A DNA stretch of 32,425 nt from the NCBI GenBank assembly GCA_041159745.1, contig JBEAXP010000099.1, positions 1 to 32,425 on the forward strand, written 5' to 3'. The stretch's first letter is position 1. Every line of letters begins with the position of its first letter. The translations under genes and the position numbers were made by a program. The stretch comes from Casp-actino8 sp041159745. Lineage in GTDB: Bacteria > Actinomycetota > Acidimicrobiia > Acidimicrobiales > Ilumatobacteraceae. The notes beneath the pieces were generated by a model that was not told where the DNA came from, did no database searches, and saw only the letters and a list, made by a program, of their open reading frames with translations. This document shows positions 21,685-29,619 of the stretch, one piece after another.

Positions 21685-22464
21685 TCAGGTGGGAACGCCA
21701 CCGTCGACGGTGAACACCGCGCCGGTGGTGTAGCTGCCGGCGTCGCTCGCGAGAAACATGGCCGCGCCGACGATCTCGTGCGGTTCGCCCACGCGGCGCA
21801 GGGCGACGCGCTTCATCTGCTGGTCGACCATCTTCCAGTCCCAGGCCTTGGAGATGTCGGTGCGGAACGAGCCCGGCATGATGCAGTTCACGCGCACGTG
21901 CGGACCGAAGGTCTGGGCGAAACCGATGGTGATGGCGTTGAGACCGGCCTTGGCCGCGGTGTACGGGATCACGTCGGGTGTGGGATGAATGGCCGCGATG
22001 CTCGAGATGTTGATGATGGAACCGGATCGCCCGGTTTCCTTGGCCCGTTCGACCATGCGGGTGCCGAGAAGCGCCGAGAGCCGGAACGGTCCCTTCAAGT
22101 TGAGGCCGAGAACCGAATCCCAGAGTTGTTCGTTCACGTTGACGACATGGTCGTACAACGGCGACTTGCCGGCGTTGTTCACGAGGATGTCGACGCCGCC
22201 CAATTGCGACCAGGCCGCTTCGGCGAGTCCGTCGAGTTCGTTCCAGCGTCCGATGTGGCACGCGTAGGGGATGGCCCGGCGACCGGTGGCCGCCTCGACC
22301 TCGCGCGCGGCCTCTTCGCACGATTCGAGCGACCGGCTGGCGATCATCACGTCGGCACCGGCGGCGGCGAAGGCCAGAGCCATTTCACGACCGAGGCCAC
22401 GACTGCCGCCGGTGATGAGCGCGGTGCGCCCGGTGAGATCGAAGAGTGCGGGAAGGTCGGCCAT
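21685..22464 (-). CDS. SDR-family oxidoreductase
   Basis: A 259-residue short-chain dehydrogenase/reductase. Cofactor motif TGGSRGLGRE near residues 19-28; NNAG structural motif; NISS with the catalytic serine; YTAAK as the catalytic Tyr/Lys pair; PGSFRTD and a GAVFTVDGG C-terminus. It begins one base after the enoyl-CoA hydratase stop, so it is in the same operon, and probably oxidises a hydroxyacyl or alcohol intermediate. An Arg in the SRS segment after strand 2 hints at NADP(H). Substrate unknown. Confidence 0.9.
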   Translation of the reverse strand: MADLPALFDLTGRTALITGGSRGLGREMALAFAAAGADVMIASRSLESCEEAAREVEAATGRRAIPYACHIGRWNELDGLAEAAWSQLGGVDILVNNAGKSPLYDHVVNVNEQLWDSVLGLNLKGPFRLSALLGTRMVERAKETGRSGSIINISSIAAIHPTPDVIPYTAAKAGLNAITIGFAQTFGPHVRVNCIMPGSFRTDISKAWDWKMVDQQMKRVALRRVGEPHEIVGAAMFLASDAGSYTTGAVFTVDGGVPT

Positions 22465-22465
22465 G

Positions 22466-23278
22466 TCAGTCTCCTGCCGGTCCGGTGAAGCGCGGTGCGC
22501 GCTTCTCGCGATGGGATGCCACGCCCTCGGCGGCGTCGGGGCCGCCGAAGCCGAAGAACTCGTAGGCCAACGATGCGTCGAATGCGGGAATCATCGACCG
22601 GTACCAGTGATTGAGCGTGTGCTTGGTGAAGCGCAGCGCGGCTTGGGCGCCGCCGGCGAGTTCGGTCGCCACGTCGAGAGCCGTGGCGTACACCTCGTCA
22701 TCGTCGACGCACAGCGACACCAGTCCGATGCGCTCGGCTTCCTCGCCGGTCAGGGTGCGGCAGGTGAGGAGGTAGTACTTCGCCTTGGCCATGCCGGCGA
22801 GCAACGGCCAGCACACGGCGGCGTGATCGCCGGCGGCCACTCCGAGTCGGGTGTGGCCATCGATGATGCGGGCGGTGCGTCCGGCCACCGACACGTCGGC
22901 GAGAACGGCGGCGACCAAGCCGGCACCCACGGCCGGGCCGTGGATGGCCGACACGATGGGCTTGGAACATTCGATGACGTTCCGCACGAGATCACGTGCT
23001 TCCTTCAGCACGCGGCTGCGGAAGGCGTAATCGCCGATGATGCCGTCGATGAGGTCGAAACTTCCACCGGCTGAGAACGCCTTGCCGGCTCCGGTGAGAA
23101 GCGCCACGTTGGTGGCCGGGTCGCGATCGACGGCGACCCACACGTCGGCCAGTTCGCGGTGCGCGTCGGGTCCGACGGCGTTCAGGTTGGGGCCGTCGAG
23201 AGTGATCTGCAGAACGCCGGCGGCCGGACGCGAGAAAGTGAGATGAGGAAACGCTCGGTAGGGCTCGAGATCGGACAT
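22466..23278 (-). CDS. Enoyl-CoA hydratase/isomerase (crotonase) family protein
   Basis: A 270-residue crotonase-fold protein. The oxyanion-hole segments are visible (GKAFSAGGSFDL and the AIHGPAVGAGL helix start), followed by the TRLGVAAGDHAAVCWPLLAG segment that lies where typical hydratases have their second catalytic Glu; here an Asp (GDHAAV) occupies that region, a form common in one Actinobacterial branch. The start at 23278 has GGGGAA before it. It leads the operon with an SDR and a phosphatase. The actual reaction (hydration, isomerisation or another crotonase reaction) is not decided by sequence. Confidence 0.88.
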   Translation of the reverse strand: MSDLEPYRAFPHLTFSRPAAGVLQITLDGPNLNAVGPDAHRELADVWVAVDRDPATNVALLTGAGKAFSAGGSFDLIDGIIGDYAFRSRVLKEARDLVRNVIECSKPIVSAIHGPAVGAGLVAAVLADVSVAGRTARIIDGHTRLGVAAGDHAAVCWPLLAGMAKAKYYLLTCRTLTGEEAERIGLVSLCVDDDEVYATALDVATELAGGAQAALRFTKHTLNHWYRSMIPAFDASLAYEFFGFGGPDAAEGVASHREKRAPRFTGPAGD

Positions 23279-23320
23279 GGTTCCCCTTCGTCGCGGAGTG
23301 GTTCGGCCGAGGTGGGACCG

Positions 23321-23326
23321 ACCGTA
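23321..23326 (-). promoter_or_regulatory. -10 box of the ech-SDR-phosphatase operon
   Basis: TACGGT followed by CGG on the minus strand, 42 bases before the ATG at 23278. It gives a short leader with a GGGGAA ribosome binding site and shares its sequence with two other leadered promoters in the window. Confidence 0.48.
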
Positions 23327-23339
23327 GCCGAGCGATCGC

Positions 23340-25907
23340 TCAGGATCCGAGGGCGGCCGAGAGAGGGCCTTCTTCGCGCTGGCGCAACGCGACGTTGACC
23401 CGCTGGCGCTCGAGCACCTGTTCGAGAGTCTTCACGGCCTGCGGGATCGGGTGCTCGGCGAAGAACGACTGCACGTCGGCCTCGAGTTGCGGCGTGTTGA
23501 GAAGCTTCACCGGATCGATCATGCGCACGATCGTGTTGGTGGGGAACTCGTCGTTGGCCCGTTGCCAGTGGCGGCGGACGAACTCCCACGCGACCATTCC
23601 GTGGTTGCGATTGGCGATGCAGCGAGCCAGGACGAACGGAGCGTTCTGCGTCTTGACCTGGCCGCTCAGTGCGAATTCGCACGTGCGGGCGATGAGTTCG
23701 GCCGAGTCGAAGTCGGCCAACGCGTAGAGATATCGGAGCTGCTCCTGCGGCGTGTCGGAATCGAGGAAACGCCGCTGCATGTCCGAGTACTCGGCTTCAC
23801 CACCGGTGGCGGCCACGACCGTCGTGGCGGCGGCCGTGAGTTCGGGATCGACCGAGGTGGCGTCGCGCTGCGCCGCGGCCAGGAGTTCGCGGCATCGCTG
23901 TTGTGCTTCGACGTCGTCGCCGGTGACGGCGAGGAGCGTGACGAGCAGGCCGCGCAGTTTGGAGCGAAGTTCGCTCTCGTCGGGTGCGGGTTGCCAGCCC
24001 AGATCGGCCAGGACCGGACTCGCCATCGCCGCCACTCGCCGACGGAACGAAGCGTAGGCATCGTCGGCGACCAGACGACCGATCGAGCGCAGGCCGTTGA
24101 CGATGGCCTGCCACACCGAGAGTTCGCGCTCGTCGACGAAACCTTCCACGAAGGCGAGGTAGTCGGCGGCGGCCAGGCGCCCGGCCACCACCGCGTTCCA
24201 CGCGTCGTCCACGAGGTTGTAGCGCTCGATGGTGGTGAGCGAGCGAAGAACCGCGCGGTCGATCCGACCGAGAAGTTCGGCCGAGTAGGCGACGCGGTAG
24301 AAGCCCGATCCGCCGGCGTTCACCACGATGGGCGCGGACGCGTCGGCGAGATCGATGTCGATGGACGACTCGGTGAGCAGCACGACCTGTTCGCTGGTTC
24401 CGACGCGCAGGTGCACCGGGACGTACCAGGTCTGCGGATCAGTGATCGTCTCGGCGTCGAACGAGAAACGCTGTTGCGTGAGATGGAGCCTTCCGTTGCG
24501 CAGCGCGGCCGTCACGAGCGGATAGCCGGGCTGCCAGATCCACGAATCCATGAGTGCCCGCACCGGTTCGCCGCCATCAGCCGACACCGCGCTCTCGATC
24601 GAGTCCCACAGGTCGGAGGTCTCGGTGTTCTTGTAGGAGTGGGCGTTGAGATAATGGCGAACGCCGGCGCGGAAGCGCGGTGTGGTCAGGTACTGCTCGA
24701 GCATGCGAAGCAGCGATCCACCCTTCTGGTACGTGAGCACGTCGAACATGCCCTCGCAGTCCTGCGGCGACCGCACTTCGTATTCGACCGAACGCGTCGC
24801 GGCGAGCGAGTCGGTTTCGAAAGCGACCGACCGCTCGAGCGAGAAGCTCGTCCAACGATCCCAGTCGGGGCGGTAGGCGTCGACCGCGGCGATTTCCATG
24901 AACGTGGCGAAGGCTTCGTTCAGCCAGATGCCGTTCCACCACTTCATGGTCACGAGATCGCCGAACCACATGTGGGCGAGTTCGTGGCTCACGACATCGG
25001 CCACGAGTTCCTTCTCGATCTGTGTACTGGTCTCGGGATCGACCAGGAGGAGGTTCTCGCGATAGGTGATGCAGCCCACGTTCTCCATGGCACCGGCGGC
25101 GAAGTCGGGGAGCGCGATCATGTCGATCTTGGCGTCGGCGTAGGGAATGCCGTAGTAGTCGGTGAACCAGGCCAGGCTCTTGGCTCCGACATCGAGTCCG
25201 AAGTCGGTGAGATGGCCCTTGCCCGGTACGTGCACGATGCGCAACGGGACGCCGCGCACATCGACGGCCGCGGTGGCTTCGAGTCGACCCACCACGAAGG
25301 CGACAAGGTACGTGCTCATGATCATCGTGTCGGCGAATCGCACCGCGTCCTTGCCCGACGCCTCGTCGCGGGTGCGCGAGACTTCGGGGCCGTTGCTCAC
25401 GGCCATGATCCCGTCGTCGACCATCAGAGTGACACCGAAGACGGCCTTGAAATCGGGCTCGTCGAAACAGGGGAATGCGCGACGGCAGTCGGTGGACTGC
25501 ATCTGCGAGCACGCGATCACGTGCTCGATGCCGTGCTCGTCGCGGTAGGTGCTGCGGTAGAAGCCGCGCAACTTGTCGTTGAGTGTTCCGCGGAACGTGA
25601 TGTCGATGGTCGTGGAACCGGGCCCGATGTCGGACAGCGCGCCGATGAGCAGGCGTTCGCGCTCGTCGTCGAGTGAGAACGGTGCGGGCTGTCCGTCGAT
25701 GAACACCGATTCGACGTCGAGTTCGGCCGCGTTCAGGGCGATGAGACGAGTGGTGGAGACGACATCGGCCGTGATGACCACGTTTCCGGTGAACGAGGCA
25801 CCGGCCAGATCGGGAGTGAGCACCAGGTCGTAGCGGCGGGGGAGAACGTGCCGGGGGAGGCGGTGCGGATCGAGTTCGGAAGCGTCGCGAGGGGCGGGAA
25901 CGGTCAC
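23340..25907 (-). CDS. pepN: Aminopeptidase N (M1 family)
   Basis: Zinc aminopeptidase that removes N-terminal residues from peptides, in the cytosol. It has 855 residues, typical for Actinobacterial PepN. The exopeptidase motif GAMEN (followed by VGCITYRE) precedes the zinc motif HELAHMWFGD at residue 308 onward, with the second-ligand helix NEAFATFME 18 residues later. A C-terminal ERAP1-like helical domain follows. The GTG at 25907 is preferred: a TACGCT box lies six bases upstream, and the longer ATG-started form would run into the divergent pfkB-like gene. Intergenic distance to that gene is 35 bp. Confidence 0.95.
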   Translation of the reverse strand: MTVPAPRDASELDPHRLPRHVLPRRYDLVLTPDLAGASFTGNVVITADVVSTTRLIALNAAELDVESVFIDGQPAPFSLDDERERLLIGALSDIGPGSTTIDITFRGTLNDKLRGFYRSTYRDEHGIEHVIACSQMQSTDCRRAFPCFDEPDFKAVFGVTLMVDDGIMAVSNGPEVSRTRDEASGKDAVRFADTMIMSTYLVAFVVGRLEATAAVDVRGVPLRIVHVPGKGHLTDFGLDVGAKSLAWFTDYYGIPYADAKIDMIALPDFAAGAMENVGCITYRENLLLVDPETSTQIEKELVADVVSHELAHMWFGDLVTMKWWNGIWLNEAFATFMEIAAVDAYRPDWDRWTSFSLERSVAFETDSLAATRSVEYEVRSPQDCEGMFDVLTYQKGGSLLRMLEQYLTTPRFRAGVRHYLNAHSYKNTETSDLWDSIESAVSADGGEPVRALMDSWIWQPGYPLVTAALRNGRLHLTQQRFSFDAETITDPQTWYVPVHLRVGTSEQVVLLTESSIDIDLADASAPIVVNAGGSGFYRVAYSAELLGRIDRAVLRSLTTIERYNLVDDAWNAVVAGRLAAADYLAFVEGFVDERELSVWQAIVNGLRSIGRLVADDAYASFRRRVAAMASPVLADLGWQPAPDESELRSKLRGLLVTLLAVTGDDVEAQQRCRELLAAAQRDATSVDPELTAAATTVVAATGGEAEYSDMQRRFLDSDTPQEQLRYLYALADFDSAELIARTCEFALSGQVKTQNAPFVLARCIANRNHGMVAWEFVRRHWQRANDEFPTNTIVRMIDPVKLLNTPQLEADVQSFFAEHPIPQAVKTLEQVLERQRVNVALRQREEGPLSAALGS

Positions 25908-25913
25908 CGGGCG

Positions 25914-25919
25914 AGCGTA
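25914..25919 (-). promoter_or_regulatory. -10 box for leaderless pepN
   Basis: TACGCT on the minus strand, six bases before the GTG at 25907. Confidence 0.55.
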
Positions 25920-25928
25920 CTTGCGAAC

Positions 25929-25934
25929 TAGCGT
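25929..25934 (+). promoter_or_regulatory. -10 box for the PfkB-family gene
   Basis: TAGCGT eight bases before the GTG at 25943; GGGAGG lies in between and may act in either initiation or as chance sequence. Confidence 0.45.
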
Positions 25935-25942
25935 GGGAGGCC

Positions 25943-26962
25943 GTGCCCACCACCGCACCTTCGCGAGCGACTCGTTCCGACGGAACCCGTTACGACGTCG
26001 TCGGTATCGGCAACTCGCTCGTCGACGTGATCGCTCAGGCCGATGACGATTTCATCCATCGCGAGGCTCTCACCAAGGGTTCGATGACCCTCATCGACAC
26101 CGATCGGGCTCTGCATCTGTACAGGGCGCTGGGTTCGGCGGTCGAGATGAGCGGTGGATCGGCCGCCAACACCGTGTGCGGCGTGTCGAGTTTCGGGGGC
26201 AGCGCCGCGTACATCGGAAAGGTGAGCGCCGACGATCTGGGCGAGGTGTTCGGCCACGACCTGCGTGCGGTCGGCGTTCACTTCGCTCCGGGCGATCACA
26301 TGGATGGCATGCCGACGGGGCGGTGCATCATCGTGGTCACGCCCGACGCGCAGCGCACCATGAACACGTATCTCGGCGTGTCGTCGTACTTGTGCCCGAC
26401 CGACATCGACGAACGCGTGGTGGCGGCGGGTCGCGTGCTGTACATGGAGGGCTATCTCTTCGACCGCGACGACGCCAAGCAAGCGTTCCGGCACGCGGCC
26501 CAGGTGGCCCACCGGGCCGGCCGCCAGGTGTCGCTCACGTTGTCCGACAGTTTCTGCGTCGATCGCCATCGCGACGATTTCCGCGCCCTGGTGGAGGACG
26601 AGGTCGACATCCTGTTCGGCAACGAACACGAACTCATGTCGTTGTACGAACTCGACAGTTTCGAGGCGGCGGTGGCGGCGGTGCGGCGCGACAGCGCGCT
26701 GGCCGTGATCACGCGCGGTCCGCAAGGAGCCGCCGTCATCACCGAGAGCGAGATCGTCGACGTGACCGCCGAGGAAGTGGGCCACGTCCTCGACACCACG
26801 GGCGCGGGCGATCTCTTCGCGGCCGGATTCCTGTTCGGACTCACGAACGGGTACTCGCTGGCCGAGTGCGGGCGACTCGGTTCGATCGCCGCGGCCGAAG
26901 TGATCTCGCACGTCGGACCACGACCGCTGGTCGAGTTGCGCACCCTCATCCCGTGGGGCTGA
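25943..26962 (+). CDS. PfkB-family carbohydrate/adenosine kinase
   Basis: ATP-dependent ribokinase-fold kinase of 339 residues. Substrate-side motif SGGSAANTVCGVSSFGG is near residue 70, and the C-terminal signature DTTGAGDLFAAGFL carries the catalytic Asp and anion hole. The stretches KGSMTLID, TPDAQRTMNTYLG and LSDSFCVDRHRD match the adenosine-kinase-like proteins often annotated in Alphaproteobacteria. Substrate could be adenosine or a sugar. It starts at GTG 25943 and is followed after two bases by a phosphohexomutase gene, so the two are probably one operon, which makes a sugar-phosphate role plausible. Confidence 0.88.
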   Translation: MPTTAPSRATRSDGTRYDVVGIGNSLVDVIAQADDDFIHREALTKGSMTLIDTDRALHLYRALGSAVEMSGGSAANTVCGVSSFGGSAAYIGKVSADDLGEVFGHDLRAVGVHFAPGDHMDGMPTGRCIIVVTPDAQRTMNTYLGVSSYLCPTDIDERVVAAGRVLYMEGYLFDRDDAKQAFRHAAQVAHRAGRQVSLTLSDSFCVDRHRDDFRALVEDEVDILFGNEHELMSLYELDSFEAAVAAVRRDSALAVITRGPQGAAVITESEIVDVTAEEVGHVLDTTGAGDLFAAGFLFGLTNGYSLAECGRLGSIAAAEVISHVGPRPLVELRTLIPWG

Positions 26963-26964
26963 AC

Positions 26965-28566
26965 ATGTCGGGCGACGTTCGCTCGGTGGCTCGCGCGTGG
27001 CTCTCGGCCGAACCCGACGACGATCTGCGCGACGAACTGCGGGCACTGATCGACGGCGACGACGCGACCCTGGCCGACCGATTCGACGGTCGTCTCGCTT
27101 TTGGCACCGCGGGTCTGCGCGCGGCCGTCGGGGCCGGGCCGTTGCGAATGAATCGACTGGTCGTTCGACAAGCGGCGGCCGGATTGATCGATCATCTCCT
27201 GGCCACGCTTCCCGACGCCGCCGAACGCGGAGTCGTGATCGGCTGGGATGCGCGACGCAAGAGCGACGCGTTCGCTCTCGATACCGCGCGTGTGGCGGCG
27301 GCCCGCGGAGTGAAAGCCTTCGTGATGCCGCGGGTGGTTCCGACGCCGGTGCTCGCGTGGAACATCACGCGCCTCGGGTGTGCGGCGGGTGTGATGGTGA
27401 CCGCGAGCCACAATCCGCCGGCCGACAACGGATACAAGGTGTATTTGGGCTCGGGAGCGCAGATCGTGCCTCCGCATGACGTGTTGATCGCCGAGGCGAT
27501 CGGCCGTCTCGATCCGACGACGGTGCCGTTGAGCGACGGTGATCATCCGCTGATCGTGAACCTCGGTGACGAGGTGATCGATTCGTATGTCGAGTGGGCG
27601 CCGTCGGTTCGGCTGGTACGCGACTCGCCGCCGATTCGCTTCGCGTACACGGCTCTCCACGGCGTGGGTGGTGCGGTCGCCACGCGAGTGTTCGAGCGCG
27701 CGGGTGTGGGCGCGCCGATCGTCGTGGCTTCGCAGCACGAGCCGGACGGATCGTTTCCCACCGTGTCGTTCCCCAATCCGGAGGAGCCGGGGGCGATGGA
27801 TCTGGTGGTGGACGCCGCGCGAGCGTCGGGTGCATCGATCGCGATCGCGAACGATCCCGACGCCGATCGTCTCGGTGTGGCGATTCCGGCCCGCGACGGA
27901 GGTTGGCGCCTCCTGCGCGGTGACGAGATCGGATGGCTGCTCGCCGATCACGTGTTGCGGTTCACGGCGGGGAGCGACCGGCTGATGGTGAGCACGCTCG
28001 TTTCGTCGTCGCTCGTGGGCAAGATGGCGGCGGCGAACGGCGTTTCGTACGCCGAGACGTTCACCGGGTTCAAGTGGATCGCCGACGCGGCGATCAGGAA
28101 TCCCGACAAGCGGTTGGTGTTCGCGTACGAGCAGGCGCTCGGGTATTTGGTGACCGATCGTCCGCTCGACAAGGACGGCATCACGGCGGCGGTGCTGATG
28201 CTCGAAGTGGCGAGTGTGGCGGCGCGCGAGGGCAAGACTCTCGAAGACCGACTCGACGAGATCGCGACCCGGTTCGGGCGTCACGTGACGGCCGAGACGA
28301 GTGTGCGGCGGGCGCCGTCCGAAGGCGTGGCCGCGGTCGAGCGACTGAGGTCGAATCCGCCCGCTGAGATCGCGGGCCGGCGTGTCGTGGAGGTCGTGGA
28401 TCACCCGGAAGCGACGCTGTTGCGCCTGTGGCTGGAGGGCGTGGGCGGGGAACGCGTGCGGTTGCAGGTGAGACCGAGCGGGACCGAACCGAAAGTGAAG
28501 CTGTACGGCGAGGCCGTGGGGGAGGACCCGACCCCATTCCTCACCGCCCTCGCCACCCTCCTCTGA
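26965..28566 (+). CDS. Phospho-sugar mutase (PmmB/PgcA-like)
   Basis: Alpha-D-phosphohexomutase of 533 residues, interconverting hexose 1- and 6-phosphates. All four active-site regions are visible: TASHNPPADNGYKVY with the phosphoserine, the metal loop NDPDADRLGVAI, the sugar-specificity region FTGFKWI plus EQALGYLV, and the phosphate-binding RPSGTEPKVKLYGE. The N-terminal GTAGLRAAVGAG is typical of the longer PmmB/PgcA form. Phosphoglucomutase, phosphomannomutase or ribose-phosphate mutase activity are all possible. The product glucose 1-phosphate would feed galU. The ATG at 26965 is two bases after the kinase stop. Confidence 0.92.
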   Translation: MSGDVRSVARAWLSAEPDDDLRDELRALIDGDDATLADRFDGRLAFGTAGLRAAVGAGPLRMNRLVVRQAAAGLIDHLLATLPDAAERGVVIGWDARRKSDAFALDTARVAAARGVKAFVMPRVVPTPVLAWNITRLGCAAGVMVTASHNPPADNGYKVYLGSGAQIVPPHDVLIAEAIGRLDPTTVPLSDGDHPLIVNLGDEVIDSYVEWAPSVRLVRDSPPIRFAYTALHGVGGAVATRVFERAGVGAPIVVASQHEPDGSFPTVSFPNPEEPGAMDLVVDAARASGASIAIANDPDADRLGVAIPARDGGWRLLRGDEIGWLLADHVLRFTAGSDRLMVSTLVSSSLVGKMAAANGVSYAETFTGFKWIADAAIRNPDKRLVFAYEQALGYLVTDRPLDKDGITAAVLMLEVASVAAREGKTLEDRLDEIATRFGRHVTAETSVRRAPSEGVAAVERLRSNPPAEIAGRRVVEVVDHPEATLLRLWLEGVGGERVRLQVRPSGTEPKVKLYGEAVGEDPTPFLTALATLL

Positions 28567-28577
28567 CCTTCCCTTCA

Positions 28578-28618
28578 TGGGCGCGAAACCGTGTCACTTT
28601 TGGCATGCCTCACGCCCA
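28578..28618 (+). repeat. Left 41-bp inverted repeat of the DUF559 cassette
   Basis: Begins TGGGCGCGAAACCGTG and ends ACGCCCA. It is 38/41 identical to the reverse complement of 29578-29618 (differences at repeat positions 17, 31 and 34). Its own ends pair (CATGGGCG at 28576-28583 with CGCCCATG at 28613-28620, 8 bp) and an inner TGTCA/TGGCA pair can form with one G-U, so it can fold into a two-step hairpin. Confidence 0.93.
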
Positions 28619-28658
28619 TGCGCAGTTCCCACCTTCCTCGTGGCAGAGGGAGAGAGAA

Positions 28659-29576
28659 GTGTGGCGACCGGAAGTCAACGAATTGTTCGCGCGGCAGCAC
28701 GGGGTGGTGTCGCTGTCGCAGTTGCGTGCCATCGGGGTGAGTGAGCGATCGATACGCCGGATGGTCTCCCGCCGGGAAGTGGAGATCCTTCTGCCGGGAG
28801 TATTCCGATCGACGGCTTGGCCGACGAGCCGTGAGCAGCTGATGCATGCGGCCTGTCTCCGGAATCCTCGGGTTGCCATCGGCTTCACGACGGCGGGACA
28901 GATTCACGGGCTACGCAAGATGTCCGATCCTCGAGTTCATGTTCTCGTCCCGCACGGATCGAGTCCCGAACTCGAAGGAGTGGTCGTTCACCGCTGTCGG
29001 CGCATCGATGACGAAGATCTCGTCACGTGCGGGGATGGACTGAGGGTCACCTCGGTGCCGCGAACGCTCTTCGACGTGGGCGGCGTCATTGGATATCGAC
29101 GCGTTTCCTCGGCGCTCGAAAACGCGCTCGACACCGGAATTGTCTCGCTTGCCGACCTGGCCGCCACCACCACTCGTCTGTACCACCGGCGCCGACCGGG
29201 TTCGAGGGAGATTCGAGCGGTTCTTTCTCAACGAAGTGAGTGGTCGGCCGCCGTGCAGTCAGACCTCGAACATCGCGTTCTCGAAGCGATCCGCCTCGGG
29301 GGTGTTCGAACCCCGAAGCTTCAGCACAACTTGGAGTGTCCCGATGGACGGCTCGTGCGCCTGGACTTCGCGTGGCTGGACGAGCGGGTGGCCCTTGAAG
29401 TCGACCACTCGTTCTGGCACGCCGGATCGGCTGAATCGCGGAAGGACAAATCGCGCGACCGTCAGCTGGCACTGATGGGTTGGCTCACGGTCCGCTTGAC
29501 GGAAGACGACGTTCGAGACGGCGTGGCGATTGTCATCGACGAACTTCGTGGAATCCTGGCGATGCGGACGGTTTAG
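28659..29576 (+). CDS. AbiEi-like winged-helix / DUF559 (Vsr-like) nuclease-domain protein
   Basis: A 305-residue protein. Residues about 5-50 (FARQHGVVSLSQLRAIGVSE, then SIRRMVSRREVEILLPGVF) match the winged helix-turn-helix found at the N-terminus of AbiEi-type antitoxins. Residues about 205-300 match DUF559, a PD-(D/E)xK fold related to Vsr: LDFAW (D236), LEVDHSFWH (E247, D249), DKSRDRQLALMGW and a final TVRLTEDDV. No AbiEii toxin gene is next to it. The GTG at 28659 is preferred because AGAGGGAG lies seven bases upstream; an in-frame ATG at 28605 would begin inside the left repeat. Function is unknown; this family is often multicopy in Actinobacteria. Confidence 0.8.
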   Translation: MWRPEVNELFARQHGVVSLSQLRAIGVSERSIRRMVSRREVEILLPGVFRSTAWPTSREQLMHAACLRNPRVAIGFTTAGQIHGLRKMSDPRVHVLVPHGSSPELEGVVVHRCRRIDDEDLVTCGDGLRVTSVPRTLFDVGGVIGYRRVSSALENALDTGIVSLADLAATTTRLYHRRRPGSREIRAVLSQRSEWSAAVQSDLEHRVLEAIRLGGVRTPKLQHNLECPDGRLVRLDFAWLDERVALEVDHSFWHAGSAESRKDKSRDRQLALMGWLTVRLTEDDVRDGVAIVIDELRGILAMRTV

Positions 29577-29577
29577 T

Positions 29578-29618
29578 TGGGCGTCAGACATGCCAAAAGT
29601 GGCACGGTTTCGCGCCCA
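29578..29618 (-). repeat. Right 41-bp inverted repeat of the DUF559 cassette
   Basis: Inverted copy of 28578-28618. It starts two bases after the DUF559 stop codon and ends one base before the stop codon of the next, opposing gene, filling the whole gap. It can fold: TTGGGCG/CGCCCAA outside, and TGCCA-AAAG-TGGCA inside (perfect 5 bp with a 4-base loop). Confidence 0.93.
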
Positions 29619-29619
29619 A

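Larger units (their letters stand above)
28578..29618 (+). mobile_element. Putative one-gene cassette bounded by 41-bp inverted repeats
   Basis: The element spans 1041 bp and carries only one gene, an AbiEi-like/DUF559 nuclease. Its ends are the two 41-bp inverted repeats. No transposase or integrase motif and no target-site duplication are seen. It sits between the ends of two convergent genes, so insertion there would break neither. Mobility is an inference from the repeat structure; a pair of dispersed intergenic repeats that happen to flank a gene is the alternative. Confidence 0.62.

Noticed and set aside
28605..28658. ATG at 28605 as the start of the DUF559 gene
   Set aside because: It lies inside the left inverted repeat, has no ribosome site, and adds residues before the winged helix; GTG at 28659 has a good site. 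It remains possible for a leaderless transcript.
28659..29576. A type IV toxin-antitoxin pair (AbiEi/AbiEii)
   Set aside because: Only the AbiEi-like winged helix is present, fused to a nuclease domain; no nucleotidyltransferase toxin gene is next to it.
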